Below, piece after piece: positions 33,861-44,900 of a DNA stretch of 64,000 nt. The notes beneath the pieces were generated by a model. That model searched no databases. It had not been told where the DNA came from and saw nothing but the letters and a program-made list of their open reading frames with translations. A program made the translations under genes and the position numbers. Source of the DNA: Variovorax sp. WS11 (GTDB taxonomy: Bacteria; Pseudomonadota; Gammaproteobacteria; Burkholderiales; Burkholderiaceae_C); the NCBI RefSeq assembly GCF_010499245.1, contig NZ_JAAGOW010000001.1, positions 682,001 through 746,000 of the forward strand, given 5' to 3'. Positions within the stretch are counted from its first letter, which is position 1. The number at the start of each line of letters is the position of its first letter.

Positions 33861-34739
33861 ATGTCCCTCCGACTCAAGCCCCTGCACTCCCTGTTCGTCG
33901 CCGAAGCCAGCGGCATCGACATCACCCGCCCGTTGTCCGACACCGAGGTCCGCCAGATCAACGCCGCCATGAACGAATACGCCGTGCTGGTGTGGCGCGG
34001 CCAGCCCCTGACGGGCCAGCAGCAGATCGACTTCGCCAAGTCCTTCGGCCCGCTGGACCTGGGCCTCAAGAAGGTCTTCAAGCGCAAGGAAAGGCTGGAG
34101 GACGAGCGCCTGATCGACATCTCCAACGTCGATGCCGAAGGCAATGTGGCCCGCCGCGACTCGCCCAAGAACCTCTCGAACTTCGCCAACCAGCTCTGGC
34201 ACAGCGACAGCTCCTTCCAGGACCCGCGCGCCGCCTACTCGATGCTGCATGCGCTGGTGCTGCCGAGCTGGGGCGGCAACACCGAGTTCGCCGACCTGCG
34301 CGCGGCCTACGACGCCCTGCCCGATCGCACCAAGGCCGAGATCGAGGAGCTGCGCGCCGAGCACTACGCGCTGCACACGCGCATCCTGCTGGGCGACGAG
34401 GCCTACACCGACGAGCAGAAGAAGACCATCCCGCCCGCGGTCTGGGCGCTGGTGCAGACGCATCCCGGCTCCGGCCGCAAGCTGCTCTTCGTCGGCGTGC
34501 ATGCGCGCCAGGTCATCGGCTGGCCCACGGCCGAGTCGCGCATGTACCTGCAGGACTTGCTGGAGCATGCCACGCAGCGCGAGTTCGTCTACCGCCACGA
34601 ATGGCAGGTGGGCGACCTGGTCATGTGGGACAACCGCAGCACCCTGCACCGCGGCCGCCGCTACGACATCGCCGAGCGCCGCGAGCTGCGGCGCACCACC
34701 ATCGAGAACGTGCCCGAGGCGCGGCTGATGGCGGCTTGA
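33861..34739 (+). CDS. TauD/TfdA-family Fe(II)/2-oxoglutarate dioxygenase
   Basis: A 292-residue alpha-ketoglutarate-dependent dioxygenase. The iron ligands are visible as His114-x-Asp116 (QLWHSDSSF) and His263 (STLHRGRRYD), with the 2-oxoglutarate-binding Arg in the following ELRRTTIE. The start resembles TfdA (LHSLFVAEASGIDITRPLS). TfdA/TauD enzymes hydroxylate and cleave phenoxyacids, sulfonates or related compounds. Together with the Bug protein and IclR regulator it forms a small catabolic unit; the substrate cannot be told from sequence. Confidence 0.9.
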   Translation: MSLRLKPLHSLFVAEASGIDITRPLSDTEVRQINAAMNEYAVLVWRGQPLTGQQQIDFAKSFGPLDLGLKKVFKRKERLEDERLIDISNVDAEGNVARRDSPKNLSNFANQLWHSDSSFQDPRAAYSMLHALVLPSWGGNTEFADLRAAYDALPDRTKAEIEELRAEHYALHTRILLGDEAYTDEQKKTIPPAVWALVQTHPGSGRKLLFVGVHARQVIGWPTAESRMYLQDLLEHATQREFVYRHEWQVGDLVMWDNRSTLHRGRRYDIAERRELRRTTIENVPEARLMAA

Positions 34740-34745
34740 GCCCGA

Positions 34746-35735
34746 TCAGGTGGCCTGCGCCGCCGGCTCGTGCGCGAGCGCCATCACCTCGTGCGGTGGT
34801 AGCGCCTTGTGCCTGTGGTCGCTCCAAACCTGGCGCCAGCGGCGCGCGCCCGCCAGCCCGTTGCGCAGCCCCAGCATGTGGCGCGCGATGTTCGACCACG
34901 GCGCGCCGTGCTCGACGGCCTCGCGGGCCATGTAGTCGCACATCTTCAGCTCCACGTCCTCGCGCGTGAGCGTGGAGGGCGGCTCATGGAAGAACGCCGC
35001 GTCCCACTCGGCCAGCGACCACGGGTTGTGATAGGCCTCGCGGCCGATCATCACGCCGTCCAACAGCCGAAGATGCGCCTGCATCTCGGCGATGTCGTCG
35101 AAACCCCCATTGATCGAGATGCGCAGCGCCGGAAAATCATGCTTGAGCCGGTGCACCAACTCGTAGCGCAGCGGCGGGATCTCGCGGTTCTGCTTGGGCG
35201 AGAGGCCCTTCAGCCAGGCGTTGCGCGCGTGGACGATGAAGCTGCGGCAGCCCGCTTCGCTCACCTGGCCAACGAAGTCGCGCACGAATTCATAGGACTC
35301 GGTCTTGTCGATGCCGATGCGGTGCTTGACCGTGACCGGCACGCTCACCACGTCGACCATGGCCTTGACGCAATCGGCCACCAGCTGCGGCTCGTTCATC
35401 AGGCAGGCGCCGAAGGCGCCGCGCTGCACCCGCTCGCTGGGACAGCCGCAGTTGAGGTTGATCTCGTCGTAACCCCACTCCTCGCCCAGCTTCGCGCAAT
35501 GCGCGAGCTCGGCCGCCTCGCTGCCGCCGAGCTGCAATGCCACCGGGTGTTCCTCGGCGTTGAAGCGCAGATGCCGCGGCACGTCGCCGTGCATCAGCGC
35601 GCCCGTTGTCACCATCTCGGTGTAGAGCAAGGCACGGCGCGTCAGCAGGCGGTGGAAGTACCGGCAATGACGGTCGGTCCAGTCCATCATCGGCGCGCAG
35701 GAAACGCGGCCGGCCCAGGTGTGTTCTGTGTCCAT
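34746..35735 (-). CDS. dusA: tRNA-dihydrouridine(20/20a) synthase
   Basis: An FMN enzyme that reduces uridine in the tRNA D loop. The 329 residues begin MDTEHTWAGRVSCAPMMDWT. Motifs: TEMVTTGAL, the catalytic Cys in INLNCGCPSERVQRGAFGA, KHRIGIDKTESYEF, the HARNAWLKGLSPKQNREIPP loop typical of DusA, and the FMN-phosphate segment NGGFDDI with DGVMIGREAYHNPW. Length is like E. coli DusA (330-345). It converges with the dioxygenase, six bases from its stop. A much longer open frame upstream runs antisense through other genes and is rejected. Confidence 0.95.
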   Translation of the reverse strand: MDTEHTWAGRVSCAPMMDWTDRHCRYFHRLLTRRALLYTEMVTTGALMHGDVPRHLRFNAEEHPVALQLGGSEAAELAHCAKLGEEWGYDEINLNCGCPSERVQRGAFGACLMNEPQLVADCVKAMVDVVSVPVTVKHRIGIDKTESYEFVRDFVGQVSEAGCRSFIVHARNAWLKGLSPKQNREIPPLRYELVHRLKHDFPALRISINGGFDDIAEMQAHLRLLDGVMIGREAYHNPWSLAEWDAAFFHEPPSTLTREDVELKMCDYMAREAVEHGAPWSNIARHMLGLRNGLAGARRWRQVWSDHRHKALPPHEVMALAHEPAAQAT

Positions 35736-35866
35736 CGATATCAATGACTTGCCGGCCGATGCCCCTCGATCAGGTCGCATTTTCAGGCGCAAGGCGCGCA
35801 CGGCAGGTGCCTGCATTTTGCCTGCGCCGGCTCGACTCGCGCCGGGTCGCAGCGGCATGCGGCAAA

Positions 35867-37204
35867 TCAACGCTCGCGCGCGGCGCGGCGCAGCACCTGG
35901 GTGATGGGCTCCAAAAGGTACTGGAGGGCGGTGCGCTCGTCCCCCTGCAGGTAGATCTCGGCGGGCATGCCGGCCAGCAGCTTCAGGCCCCCCGCCGTCG
36001 CGAGCGAAGCCGGATCGGCCTCGACCAGCACCGCGTAGTAGGGGGCGTTGGTCGCACGGTCGATCAGGCGGTCGCCCGACACATAGACCACCTTGCCATG
36101 CACCAGCTGCGTGGTGCGGTACTTGAATGCCGTGAAGCGGATGTCGGCCGACTGGCCGCGGTGAATCCGGCCGATGTCCTCGGGACGCACGCGCGCATCG
36201 GTCATCAGACGGGTATCGTCCGGCACGACGTCGGCGATGGTCTCGCGAGGGGGGATCACCGCGCCGGGCGTCGAATACTTCAGATCGATGATCTCGCCGC
36301 TGGCCGGTGCCGTGATCACCTGGCGCGCCGAGGCGTCGGCCGACTTGCGCCGCTCCTGCTCGATCTCGGCCAGCCGCGCCGCGGTGACCTTGAGCTGGTC
36401 GCTCGCCTGCTGGCGGTAGTCGCTCTCCAGCGAGCGGATGCGCAGATCGGCATCGACCGTGCGCTGCTCGGCGCGCGCCAGCTCCGCGCGCCGCTCCTCG
36501 ATCTTCACGCCGTAGTCGGCCACGGTGCCTTCGAGCTGCGCGATGCGCGCGGCCGAGACGAAACCATCCTTGAGCAGCTTGCGGTGGGTCTCCAGATCGT
36601 TCTTCTGGAACTTCATCGACTCGCTCGCCTGCATGACCTGGGCGCGCAGGGCGACGATTTCCTCGGCCACCTTCTCGCGCTGCGAGCGCAGCAGGCGCAC
36701 CTGCCCCACCAGCGCATCGCGCCGCGCCTCGAACAGCGCGCGCTCCTTGTCCATCTGCGCGGCCAGACGCGGGTCGGCTGCCGCGGTCTCGACCACATCG
36801 GACGGGAAGGCGATCGCGCGCGCCATGGTCTGCTCCGCGTCCAGCCGCGCGAGGCTGGCCCGCTCGGTCTTGACGCGGTGGTCCAGCCGGTTCCGGTCGG
36901 CATCGACCGAGACGTCGCCCAGCACCAGCAAGGGCTCCCCCTGCCGCACATGCTGGCCGTCGCGCACCAGCACCTCGCGCACGATCCCGCCTTCGGCATG
37001 CTGCACCGGGCGCCGATTCAGGTCCACCTTCACATGGGCCTGCGCCACCACGGCGGACGACAGCGGCGCGAAGCCCAGCCACGCAGCGGCCGGCAGCAGT
37101 CCGCAGACCACCACGGCCACGCCCCAGCGCGTCAGGCGACGCGCTTCGCGCACATGGAGCGCAAGAGGGTCGTTGGCCGCAACAAGATGGGCTGTGGGGT
37201 TCAT
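35867..37204 (-). CDS. Type I secretion periplasmic adaptor, HlyD/PrtE family
   Basis: A 445-residue membrane-fusion protein: one membrane segment at about residues 28-50 (VAVVVCGLLPAAAWLGFAPL), a barrel half (VKVDLNRRPVQHAEGGIVRE), a lipoyl-like part (VRDGQHVRQGEPLLVLG), a long coiled coil at about 100-300 and the returning lipoyl/barrel half (ITAPASGEIIDLKYSTPGAV, VHGKVVYVSGD). It bridges the inner-membrane ABC exporter and an outer-membrane TolC-like duct. Its start overlaps the ABC gene by four bases (ATGA). No TolC homologue follows; the next gene is dusA. Confidence 0.92.
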   Translation of the reverse strand: MNPTAHLVAANDPLALHVREARRLTRWGVAVVVCGLLPAAAWLGFAPLSSAVVAQAHVKVDLNRRPVQHAEGGIVREVLVRDGQHVRQGEPLLVLGDVSVDADRNRLDHRVKTERASLARLDAEQTMARAIAFPSDVVETAAADPRLAAQMDKERALFEARRDALVGQVRLLRSQREKVAEEIVALRAQVMQASESMKFQKNDLETHRKLLKDGFVSAARIAQLEGTVADYGVKIEERRAELARAEQRTVDADLRIRSLESDYRQQASDQLKVTAARLAEIEQERRKSADASARQVITAPASGEIIDLKYSTPGAVIPPRETIADVVPDDTRLMTDARVRPEDIGRIHRGQSADIRFTAFKYRTTQLVHGKVVYVSGDRLIDRATNAPYYAVLVEADPASLATAGGLKLLAGMPAEIYLQGDERTALQYLLEPITQVLRRAARER

Positions 37205-38910
37205 GACACTTTCTCCACAGGTCGGGGCATCATCACCACTTGCGCCCCGCCCGGGTTCTGGCCGGTTCGCTTGATCGACTGCATGACCTCGGCCACCGGT
37301 CCGTACTGCTGTACCCGCCCGGCCTCCAGCACCAGCAGCTTGTCCATGTGCTGCACCAGCGTGCTGCGGTGCGTGACGACGATCACGGTGACTTGCCCGC
37401 GCAGCGCCTTCAAGGCCTCTGCCAGCGCCAGTTCGCCTGCCCCGTCCAGGTTGGAATTGGGCTCGTCCAGCACCAGCAGTTTCGGATCTCCGTAGAGCGC
37501 CCGTGCCAGGGCGATGCGCTGGCGTTGGCCCGGCGACAGCATCACGCCGAGGGTGTCGATCACCGTGTCATAGCCCTCGGGGAGCCCCAGGATCAGCTCG
37601 TGCACGCCGGCGCGCTGCGCCGCCTGCACGACCTTGTCCGCGTCGACTTCGCCCAGCCGTGCGATGTTGTCGGCGACGGTGCCGGCGAACAGCTCGACGT
37701 CCTGCGGCACATAGCCGAGCCAGGGGCCGAGCGCTTCGCGCGGCCACTGCGAGAGGTCGACGTGGTCCAGCCGCACGGTGCCGGCGTTGGGCTTCCACAG
37801 GCCGGTCAGCAGGCGCACCAGCGTCGACTTGCCGGCACCGCTCGGGCCGGTGATGGCCAGCGACTCGCCGGGCTCCAGGCTCAGCGATACACCGGCCAGG
37901 ATGATCCGCTCGCTCTGCGGTGGCCGGAACACCAGGCCCTGCGCATGCAGCCGGCCGCTCGGGGCCGGCAGCGTCATGCGCTCCGGCTGGCGCTCGGCGG
38001 CTCCCAGCAACTCGGACAGGCGCGCGAAGGCGAGCCGCCCCTCGGCCAGCACCCGCCAGCCCCCCACCACCTGTTCCACCGGCGCCAGCGCCCGACCCAG
38101 CAGGATGGTGCAGGCCACCAGGATGCCCGGCGTGCCTTCGCCGGTGATGACGAGGTAGGCGCCGAGTGCCTGGAGCAGAACCTGGACCGCCTGGCGCGTG
38201 GTTCGCGTGAGTGCTGCCATCGCCACCGACTTGCGGGCGGTCGGGCCCTGCAGCGCGGTGACGCCGGCGTTGAGTTGCCGCCAGCGCGCGATCAGCGCGT
38301 CACCCATCCCCAGCGACTGCGCGAGCTCTGCGTTCTGCATCGAGGCTTCGAGGTAGCGCGTGGCCCTGGCGGCCTCCTTCTGCAAGGCTTCGATGTCGCG
38401 GCGCGTGGCACGGTCGTTCACTACCGCAAGAGCGAGCATCAGCACGGATGCGGCGGCGGCCGCCATGCCCAGCAGCGGATGCGCCAGCCAGATGACGGCC
38501 ACGTAGACGAAGGCCCAAGGCATGTCGAACAGCGCCAGCAGCCCCTGCGCGGAAAACAGGTTGCGCAGCGCCGCCACATCGCGCAGGCCTTCGGACGGCG
38601 CGCGCTCTGCGCGGCGCGCCGTGTGGGCCAGCATGAGCTTGGCCACGGTCGGGGACAGCTGTTCCGCGATCAGATTGCCGGCGACGCCCTGCAGTCGGCC
38701 ACGCAGGTAGTCCAGCATCACCATCAGGCCGAGAGCCACGCCCACGCCGAGCAGCAGCACGAGCAGTGTCTCCTGGCTTTGGCTCGTCAGCACGCGATCG
38801 AAGACCTGCAGCATGAAGAGCGCGGGGGCGAGCAGCAGCAGGTTCACCAAGAAGGAGAAGCCCGCAACAAAAAGAAGCGGTCGCTTGAGCTGTTGGAGAA
38901 GAGGCTTCAT
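37201..38910 (-). CDS. Type I secretion ABC permease/ATPase, PrtD family
   Basis: A 569-residue half-transporter. Six membrane segments fill residues 10-290 (SFLVNLLLLAPALFMLQVFD, LLVLLLGVGVALGLMVMLDY and others). The ATPase has Walker A GPSGAGKST near residue 357, signature LSPGQRQRIALARALYG, Walker B LLVLDEPNSNLDGAG and the switch His in VVTHRS. This is the PrtD/HasD class that exports RTX proteins and has no peptidase domain. It follows the RTX protein stop by 52 bases and overlaps the adaptor, so all three are one operon. Confidence 0.94.
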   Translation of the reverse strand: MKPLLQQLKRPLLFVAGFSFLVNLLLLAPALFMLQVFDRVLTSQSQETLLVLLLGVGVALGLMVMLDYLRGRLQGVAGNLIAEQLSPTVAKLMLAHTARRAERAPSEGLRDVAALRNLFSAQGLLALFDMPWAFVYVAVIWLAHPLLGMAAAAASVLMLALAVVNDRATRRDIEALQKEAARATRYLEASMQNAELAQSLGMGDALIARWRQLNAGVTALQGPTARKSVAMAALTRTTRQAVQVLLQALGAYLVITGEGTPGILVACTILLGRALAPVEQVVGGWRVLAEGRLAFARLSELLGAAERQPERMTLPAPSGRLHAQGLVFRPPQSERIILAGVSLSLEPGESLAITGPSGAGKSTLVRLLTGLWKPNAGTVRLDHVDLSQWPREALGPWLGYVPQDVELFAGTVADNIARLGEVDADKVVQAAQRAGVHELILGLPEGYDTVIDTLGVMLSPGQRQRIALARALYGDPKLLVLDEPNSNLDGAGELALAEALKALRGQVTVIVVTHRSTLVQHMDKLLVLEAGRVQQYGPVAEVMQSIKRTGQNPGGAQVVMMPRPVEKVS

Positions 38911-38962
38911 CGCGGTCTCTCTGGTGTGCCGCCACCCGCATCGGCGGGCAGCAGACGCAAGC

Positions 38963-41900
38963 TCACAGGCCCGCCTTGATGTCGTTGTAGTCGAAGGTGT
39001 CGCCCGGATCGCTCAACGTCAGCGTCGCCACCAGCGTGCGGTTGGCGGCGCTCGAGCCGTCCGCGTCGTAGTACAGGTTGCCCGTCGCGCTGTCGTAGAT
39101 CACGCGCACGCCCGCACCCACCGAGTCTCCGGCGCCACCGCCGTCCAGCGACGCGAACTCGGTCGCCGACAGCGTGCTTCCGCTCGCGGTCGAGAGCGCC
39201 GTGAAGGTGCCGCGCGACAGCTCGACCAGGTCGCCGCTCGCCGCCGACCCCGAGGCATTGAAGTCGGTGACCGAGTCCACCGCGTTCGGTGCCGAGTCGA
39301 AGACGAAGGTGTCGTTGTCGGTGCCGCCGGTGAGGATGTCGGCGCCAGCTCCGCCGACGATGCGATCGTCTCCGGCGAGGCCGTTGATCACGTCGTTGCC
39401 GCCGCCGCCGCGCAACTGGTCGTTCGACGCCGAGCCGGTGAGGGTGTCGGCGAAAGCTGTGCCGATGACGCCTTCGAAGTTTCTGTAGCTGTCCGTGCCG
39501 AGCCCGGCGGCGCCGGTGTTGAAGTTCGTCGCGCTGCTGCTTTGCGTCAGCGTGAACGTGAGCCCGGCCGTACCGTCCGAGAAGTCGAGCAGGTCGCCGG
39601 TGCCGCCTGCCCCATCGAGCGTGTCGTTGCCGGCGCCGCCGCGGATGATGTCGTTCGAGGCGCTGCCGATAAGGGTGTCGGCGTTGGCAGTGCCGATCAC
39701 CCCTTCAATGTTCTGGTACGTGTCGTTGTTGCCGAGCCCGGCGGTGCCGTTGGCGATGCTGGTCGATGCCGCACTCTGGACCAGCGTGAAATTGATCGCA
39801 GCGGTCCCGTCGGAGAAGTCGAGCAGATCCTCGCTGCCTGCGCCGCCATCCATCGAGTCGTTGCTGCCAAGGCCGCCTCGCAGCACATCGTTGCCGGCAC
39901 CGCCCGACAGCGTGTCGTTGCCGTCGCCGCCGATCAGGAGGTCGTTGCCCGACGAGCCGAGCAGCGTGTCGGCCCCGTTGCCGGTCCCTCCGATGAAGAC
40001 ATCGCCGGCCGCACCGCCGGTCAGGTTGTCGGCGCCGCCGCGGCCATCGATGAAGGAGGCTTGGTAGGTGCCGGTCGTGCCGAGATCGATCGTGTCGGCT
40101 CCGTTGCCGCCGGACACGGCCCTGATGTCGATCGTCGCAGTCGCCGTCGCGGTGCCCCCGGCGGCGTCCGATACGGTGTACTGGAAGCTGCCGGCCGTGG
40201 CACCCGCGGTGTTGCCGCTGGAGAAGCTGATCGTGCCGTTCGTGGAATCCAGGGTCAGTCCGGAAATTCCGACCGCGCCGCCGACGCTCGTGATCGTCAA
40301 GGCGAGACCATCGATATCGGTGTCGTTGCCGAGCAGCGAGCCCACCGACACCGTGACGGCTGTGTTGTTCGACACGATGATCCTGTCCGCCACAGCGACC
40401 GGGTTGTCGTTCACCGCGTTGACGGTGAGGCTCGCCGTGTCGATGGCGTTCGAGTACGCGGTGCTGCCTCCATTCGTGACAGTGCTCACCGTCGTTCCCG
40501 CCGTGCCGCTCGACTGGTCCCAGGCGCGGAAGGTGATGGCGTCGCTTATCGTCCCGCTGAAGTTCGAATCCCCCTGGAAATAAACCCGCGTGTTCGCGTC
40601 CGCAGCCAACAGCAGTGCGGACGAGTTCGTCACCGCACCCACCGTCGCCCAGGTGGCACCGCCATTCATGGAATACCACCAGCTTCCGTTGGCAGCATTC
40701 ACGCCCGTCAACGCGATGCCGGTGATGGCGCCGTTGTCCGCATCACTCACGTTGTCGAGGCCACCGGCCGGAGGGTTCAAATTCACCAGGCTCGATACCA
40801 GCGTCCCGACGGCCCCGACCGGTGCGCCGGCATCTTCGTTGACCGAAGCCAGGACAGGTGTCGCGGCAGCGCTCAGGACCGGCGCATCGTTGGTGCCGGT
40901 GATGGTGACGGCCACCACCTGGCTGCCTGTACCGTCGGACGAGACGGCAGTAAAGCTGTCGCTGATCGACTGGCCGGCGCCCAGCTGCTGGATCGCCGCT
41001 TGGCTGTTGTTGGCCGTGTAACTCCAGTTCCCATCGGCCGCCAACGTGAAACTGCCGTAGCCGTTGCTGCCGGCGGTGCTCGCCTGCGGCGTGAAGTTGG
41101 ACTGGCCTTGGTCGACATCAGCGATCGCCAGCGCACCGCTGGTGCTCAGGTTCGGCGTCGAGGCATCCTCGCTTACCGTGCCACTCGCCACACCGCCAAT
41201 CACCGGAACGTCGTTGGTACCAGTGATGGTCACCGTCACCACTTGGCTGGCTGTCCCATCAGAGGACACCGCCGTGAAGCTGTCGCTGATCGTTTGACCT
41301 GCGCCCAGCTGCTGGATCGCCGCTTGGCTGTTGTCGGCCGTATAGCTCCAGTTGCCATCGGCCAGCAAGCTGAAGCTGCCGTGGTCGTTGCTGCCGGTGG
41401 CGGCGACCTGGGGCGCAAAGTTCGACTGGCCTACATCAACATCCGCAATCGTCAGCGCACCGCTGGTGCTCAAGTTCGGTGTCGAGGCATCCCCGCTCAC
41501 CGCACCGCTGGTCACGCCGCCGATCACCGGCACGTCGTTGGTGCCGGTGATGGTGACGGCCACCACCTGGCTGCCTGTACCGTCGGACGAGACGGCAGTA
41601 AAGCTGTCGCTGATCGACTGGCCGGCGCCCAGCTGCTGGATCGCCGCTTGGCTGTTGTCGGCCGTGTAGGTCCAGTTTCCGTCGGCTGCCAGCGTGAAGT
41701 TGCCGTAGCCGTTGCTGCCGGTGGCAGCGACCTGGGGTGCGAAGCTGGACTCTCCTGCATCGACATCGGCAATCGTCAGCGCACCGCTGGTGCTCAGATT
41801 CGGCGTCGAGGCATCCTCGCTCGTCGCGCCACTCGCCACACCGCCAATCACCGGCACGTCATTGGTGCCGGCAATCGTCACGGGCACGAACTGGCTGGCT

Positions 41901-44900
41901 GTTCCGTCGGAGGACACGGCGGTGAAGCTGTCGCTGATCGATTGACCTGCGCCCAACTGTTGGATCGCCGCCTGACTGTTGTCGGCCGTGTAGGTCCAGT
42001 TGCCGTCGGCTGCCAGTGTGAAGCTGCCGTAGCCATTGCTGCCGACGGTGCCCGCCTGAGGCGCGAAGTTTGACTGGCCTTGATCGACATCGGCAATCGT
42101 CAGCGCACCGCTGGTGCTCAGGGTCGGTGTCGTGTCATCCTCGCTCACGGCGCCACTGGCCACGCCGCCGATCACCGGCACGTCGTTGGTGCCGGTGATG
42201 GTCACAGTCACCACCTGGCTGGCCGTGCCGTCGGACGACACCGCGGTGAAGCTGTCGCTGAGCGACTCCCCCGTACCCAGTTGCTGAATTGCCGCTTGGC
42301 TGTTGTCGGCCGTGTAACTCCAGTTCCCATCGGCCGCCAGCGTGAAGCTGCCGTAGCCATTGCCTCCAGTCGTGCTTGCTTGGGGCGCGAAGTTCGACTC
42401 ACCTTGGTCGATATCGGCGATCGTCAGCGCACCGCTGGCGCTCAGGTTCGGGGTCGAGGCATCCTCGCTCACCGCATCGCTGGTCACGCCGCCGATCACT
42501 GGCATATCGTTGGTTCCGGTGATGGTCACCGTCACCATTTGGCTGGCTGACCCGTCAGAGGCCACAGCGATGAAGCTATCGCTGATCGACTGGCCGGCGC
42601 CCAGTTGCTGGATCGCGCTTTGGCTGTTGTCGGCCGTGTAGCTCCAGTTGCCATCCGCCAGCAAGCCGAAGTTGCCGTGGCCGTTGCTACCAATCGTGCT
42701 TGCTTGGGGCGCAAAGCTGGACTGGCCAGCATCCACATCGGCAATCGTCAGCGCGCCGCTGGTGCTCAAGTTCGGTGTCGAAGCATCCTCGCTCACGCCA
42801 GCGCTGGTCGCGCCGCCGATCACCGGCACGTCGTTGGTTCCGGTAATGGTCACCGTCACCACCTGGCTGGCTGTCCCGTCGGAGGAAACTGCGGTGAAGC
42901 TGTCGCTGATCGTTTGACCTGCGCCCAGTTGCTGGATTGCGCTTTGGCTGTTGTCGGCCGCATAAGTCCAAGTGCCGTCAGCCGCCAGCGTGAAGCTGCC
43001 ATAGCCAGTGCTGCCGGCAGTGCTCGCTTGGGGCGTGAAGTTCGACTGCCCCACATCCACATCAGCAATCGTCAGCGCGCCGCTGGTGCTCAAGTTCGGT
43101 GTCGAAGCATCCTCGCTCACCGCGCCGCTGGTCGCGCCGCCGATCACCGGCACGTCGTTGGTTCCGGTGATAGTCACGGTCACCACTTGATCGGCCGTCC
43201 CATCGGACGACACCGCAGTGAAGCTGTCGCTGATCGATTGGCCGGCGCCCAGTTGCTGGATCGCGCTCTGGCTGTTGTCGGCCGTGTAGGTCCAGTTGCC
43301 GTCGGCCGCCAGCGTGAAGCTGCCGTAACCATTGCTGCCAGTCGTGCTTGCTTGGGGCGCGAAGCTGGACTCGCCCGCATCGACATCGGCAATCGTCAGC
43401 GCACCGCTGGTGCTCAGGTTCGGAGCTGAGCCGTCCTCGCTCGCGGTGCCGCTGGCCACACCACCGATCACCGCCACATCGTTAGTTCCAGTGATGGTCA
43501 CCGTGACTTGCTGATCAACCGCCCCCCCATGACCGTCGCCGATGCGCACGGTGAAGTTCTCCGTGACCGTCTGGCCCGCAGCCAAGTGCTGCGTGGCCGC
43601 GTTGGAGACGCTGTAGTTCCAGCTCACGGTGCCGTCGCCCGCACCCGTGGCCGCGTCGCCAACGACGGCAGTCAGCACCCCGCCGAGGGTGTTGCCCGGA
43701 TCGACCGCCACGCTGACGCCGTGCGCGTCGCTCAGGTCCACGTCGTCGAAGCGGATCGTGCCGCTGTCGCTCAGGGTCGGCGTCGCCGCGTCCTCGGTCA
43801 CTGCCCCGCTCGCGTCCGCCGCGCTGATCGCCGGCACGTCATTGGTGCCGGTGATGGTCACGTCGATCTGTCGGGTGATGAGGCCGCCGTGCTGGTCGTC
43901 CAGCGTGATGGTGAAGCTCTCGACCCGTGTCTCGCCTGCAGCCAGGTACTCGACGGCCGTCGCGTCCACGGTGTAGGTCCAGGTGAGCTGGCCGCCCGTA
44001 CCGGTGCCTGTGCTGTCGCTGTCCATGACTGCCGTCAAGCTGCCCAGCACGCTGCCGACCGGCGTGCCCGTGGCGCTCACCAGATGAACATCGCTCAGGT
44101 CCGCATCGCCGAAGCCGATGACGCCGCTGTCGCTCAGCTGGCCCGCCGGCGCAAGCCGCTCGCTCACCGCGCCCGCCAGGTCCTGCGCCGTGATCACCGG
44201 ACCGTCGTTGGTGCCGGTGACGGTGACGGTCACCGTGGCCACACTTGTGCCTCCGTCGGCATCCTTTACCTCATAAGTGAAGGTATCGGTCGCGGTCTCG
44301 CCCGCCGCCAGGTGCTGGAAATCGGCCGAACGGGGCTGATATTGGAAATACCAGGTCGATGGATCGTCCATCGCCGGCTGGACGAGCGTCGCTGTCCCGT
44401 GGGCCGGAGCCGAGGCCAGCGTCAAGCTCTTGACCAGGTCAGGGACCACGTCGTTCTGCAGCACGTGGACCTGCACCCCAGGGCCATCTTCAGTCGTCGT
44501 TCCCGCATCGCCCAGCGCCCTCACCGCCTCGTTGGCCGGGTTCAGCTGGACGCCGTCCACGAGGACTCTCAGGACTTCCGTCATCTGCAGCGTCAGCGTG
44601 GACGACCCGAACCTGAAAACGAAATCGCTGGCGGAGCCATTGGAAACCTCACCGGTCCTGGCATTGGTCACTGCCGCAAGGTGAGCCAGATAGGCGGCGA
44701 TCTGCGTCTGGTTGGCAGAGTCCAGCCACTGCGCCCGCGTGAGCTGGAGCTCGAGCGTATCCACACCCGCCCCGCCCGTGTACACGTCCTTGGTGCCCGC
44801 CGCGATGTTTTCGCTCACGTTGTAGACCAGCGTGTCGTTCCCCGATCCTCCGTTGAGCTGGTCGCTGCCGCTGCCGCCATCGAGCCTGTCGTCTCCCGCG

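Noticed and set aside
35736-37082. N-terminal extension of dusA making a 778-residue protein
   Set aside because: The extension runs antisense-like through the adaptor gene in another frame and has no domain; DusA is complete from 35735.
37201-38910. LSPGQ instead of LSGGQ in the exporter ATPase as a defect
   Set aside because: LSPGQRQR variants occur in the PrtD-type group and all other ATPase motifs are intact.
39174-42550. Chains of plus-strand open frames opposite the RTX gene, including one over 1000 codons
   Set aside because: They repeat with the same 324-base period only because the sense gene does; no ribosome sites and no protein-like composition.
40887-43478. CRISPR-like direct repeats
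   Set aside because: Repeat unit is 324 bases, in frame and coding, with no spacers; it is a protein-domain repeat.
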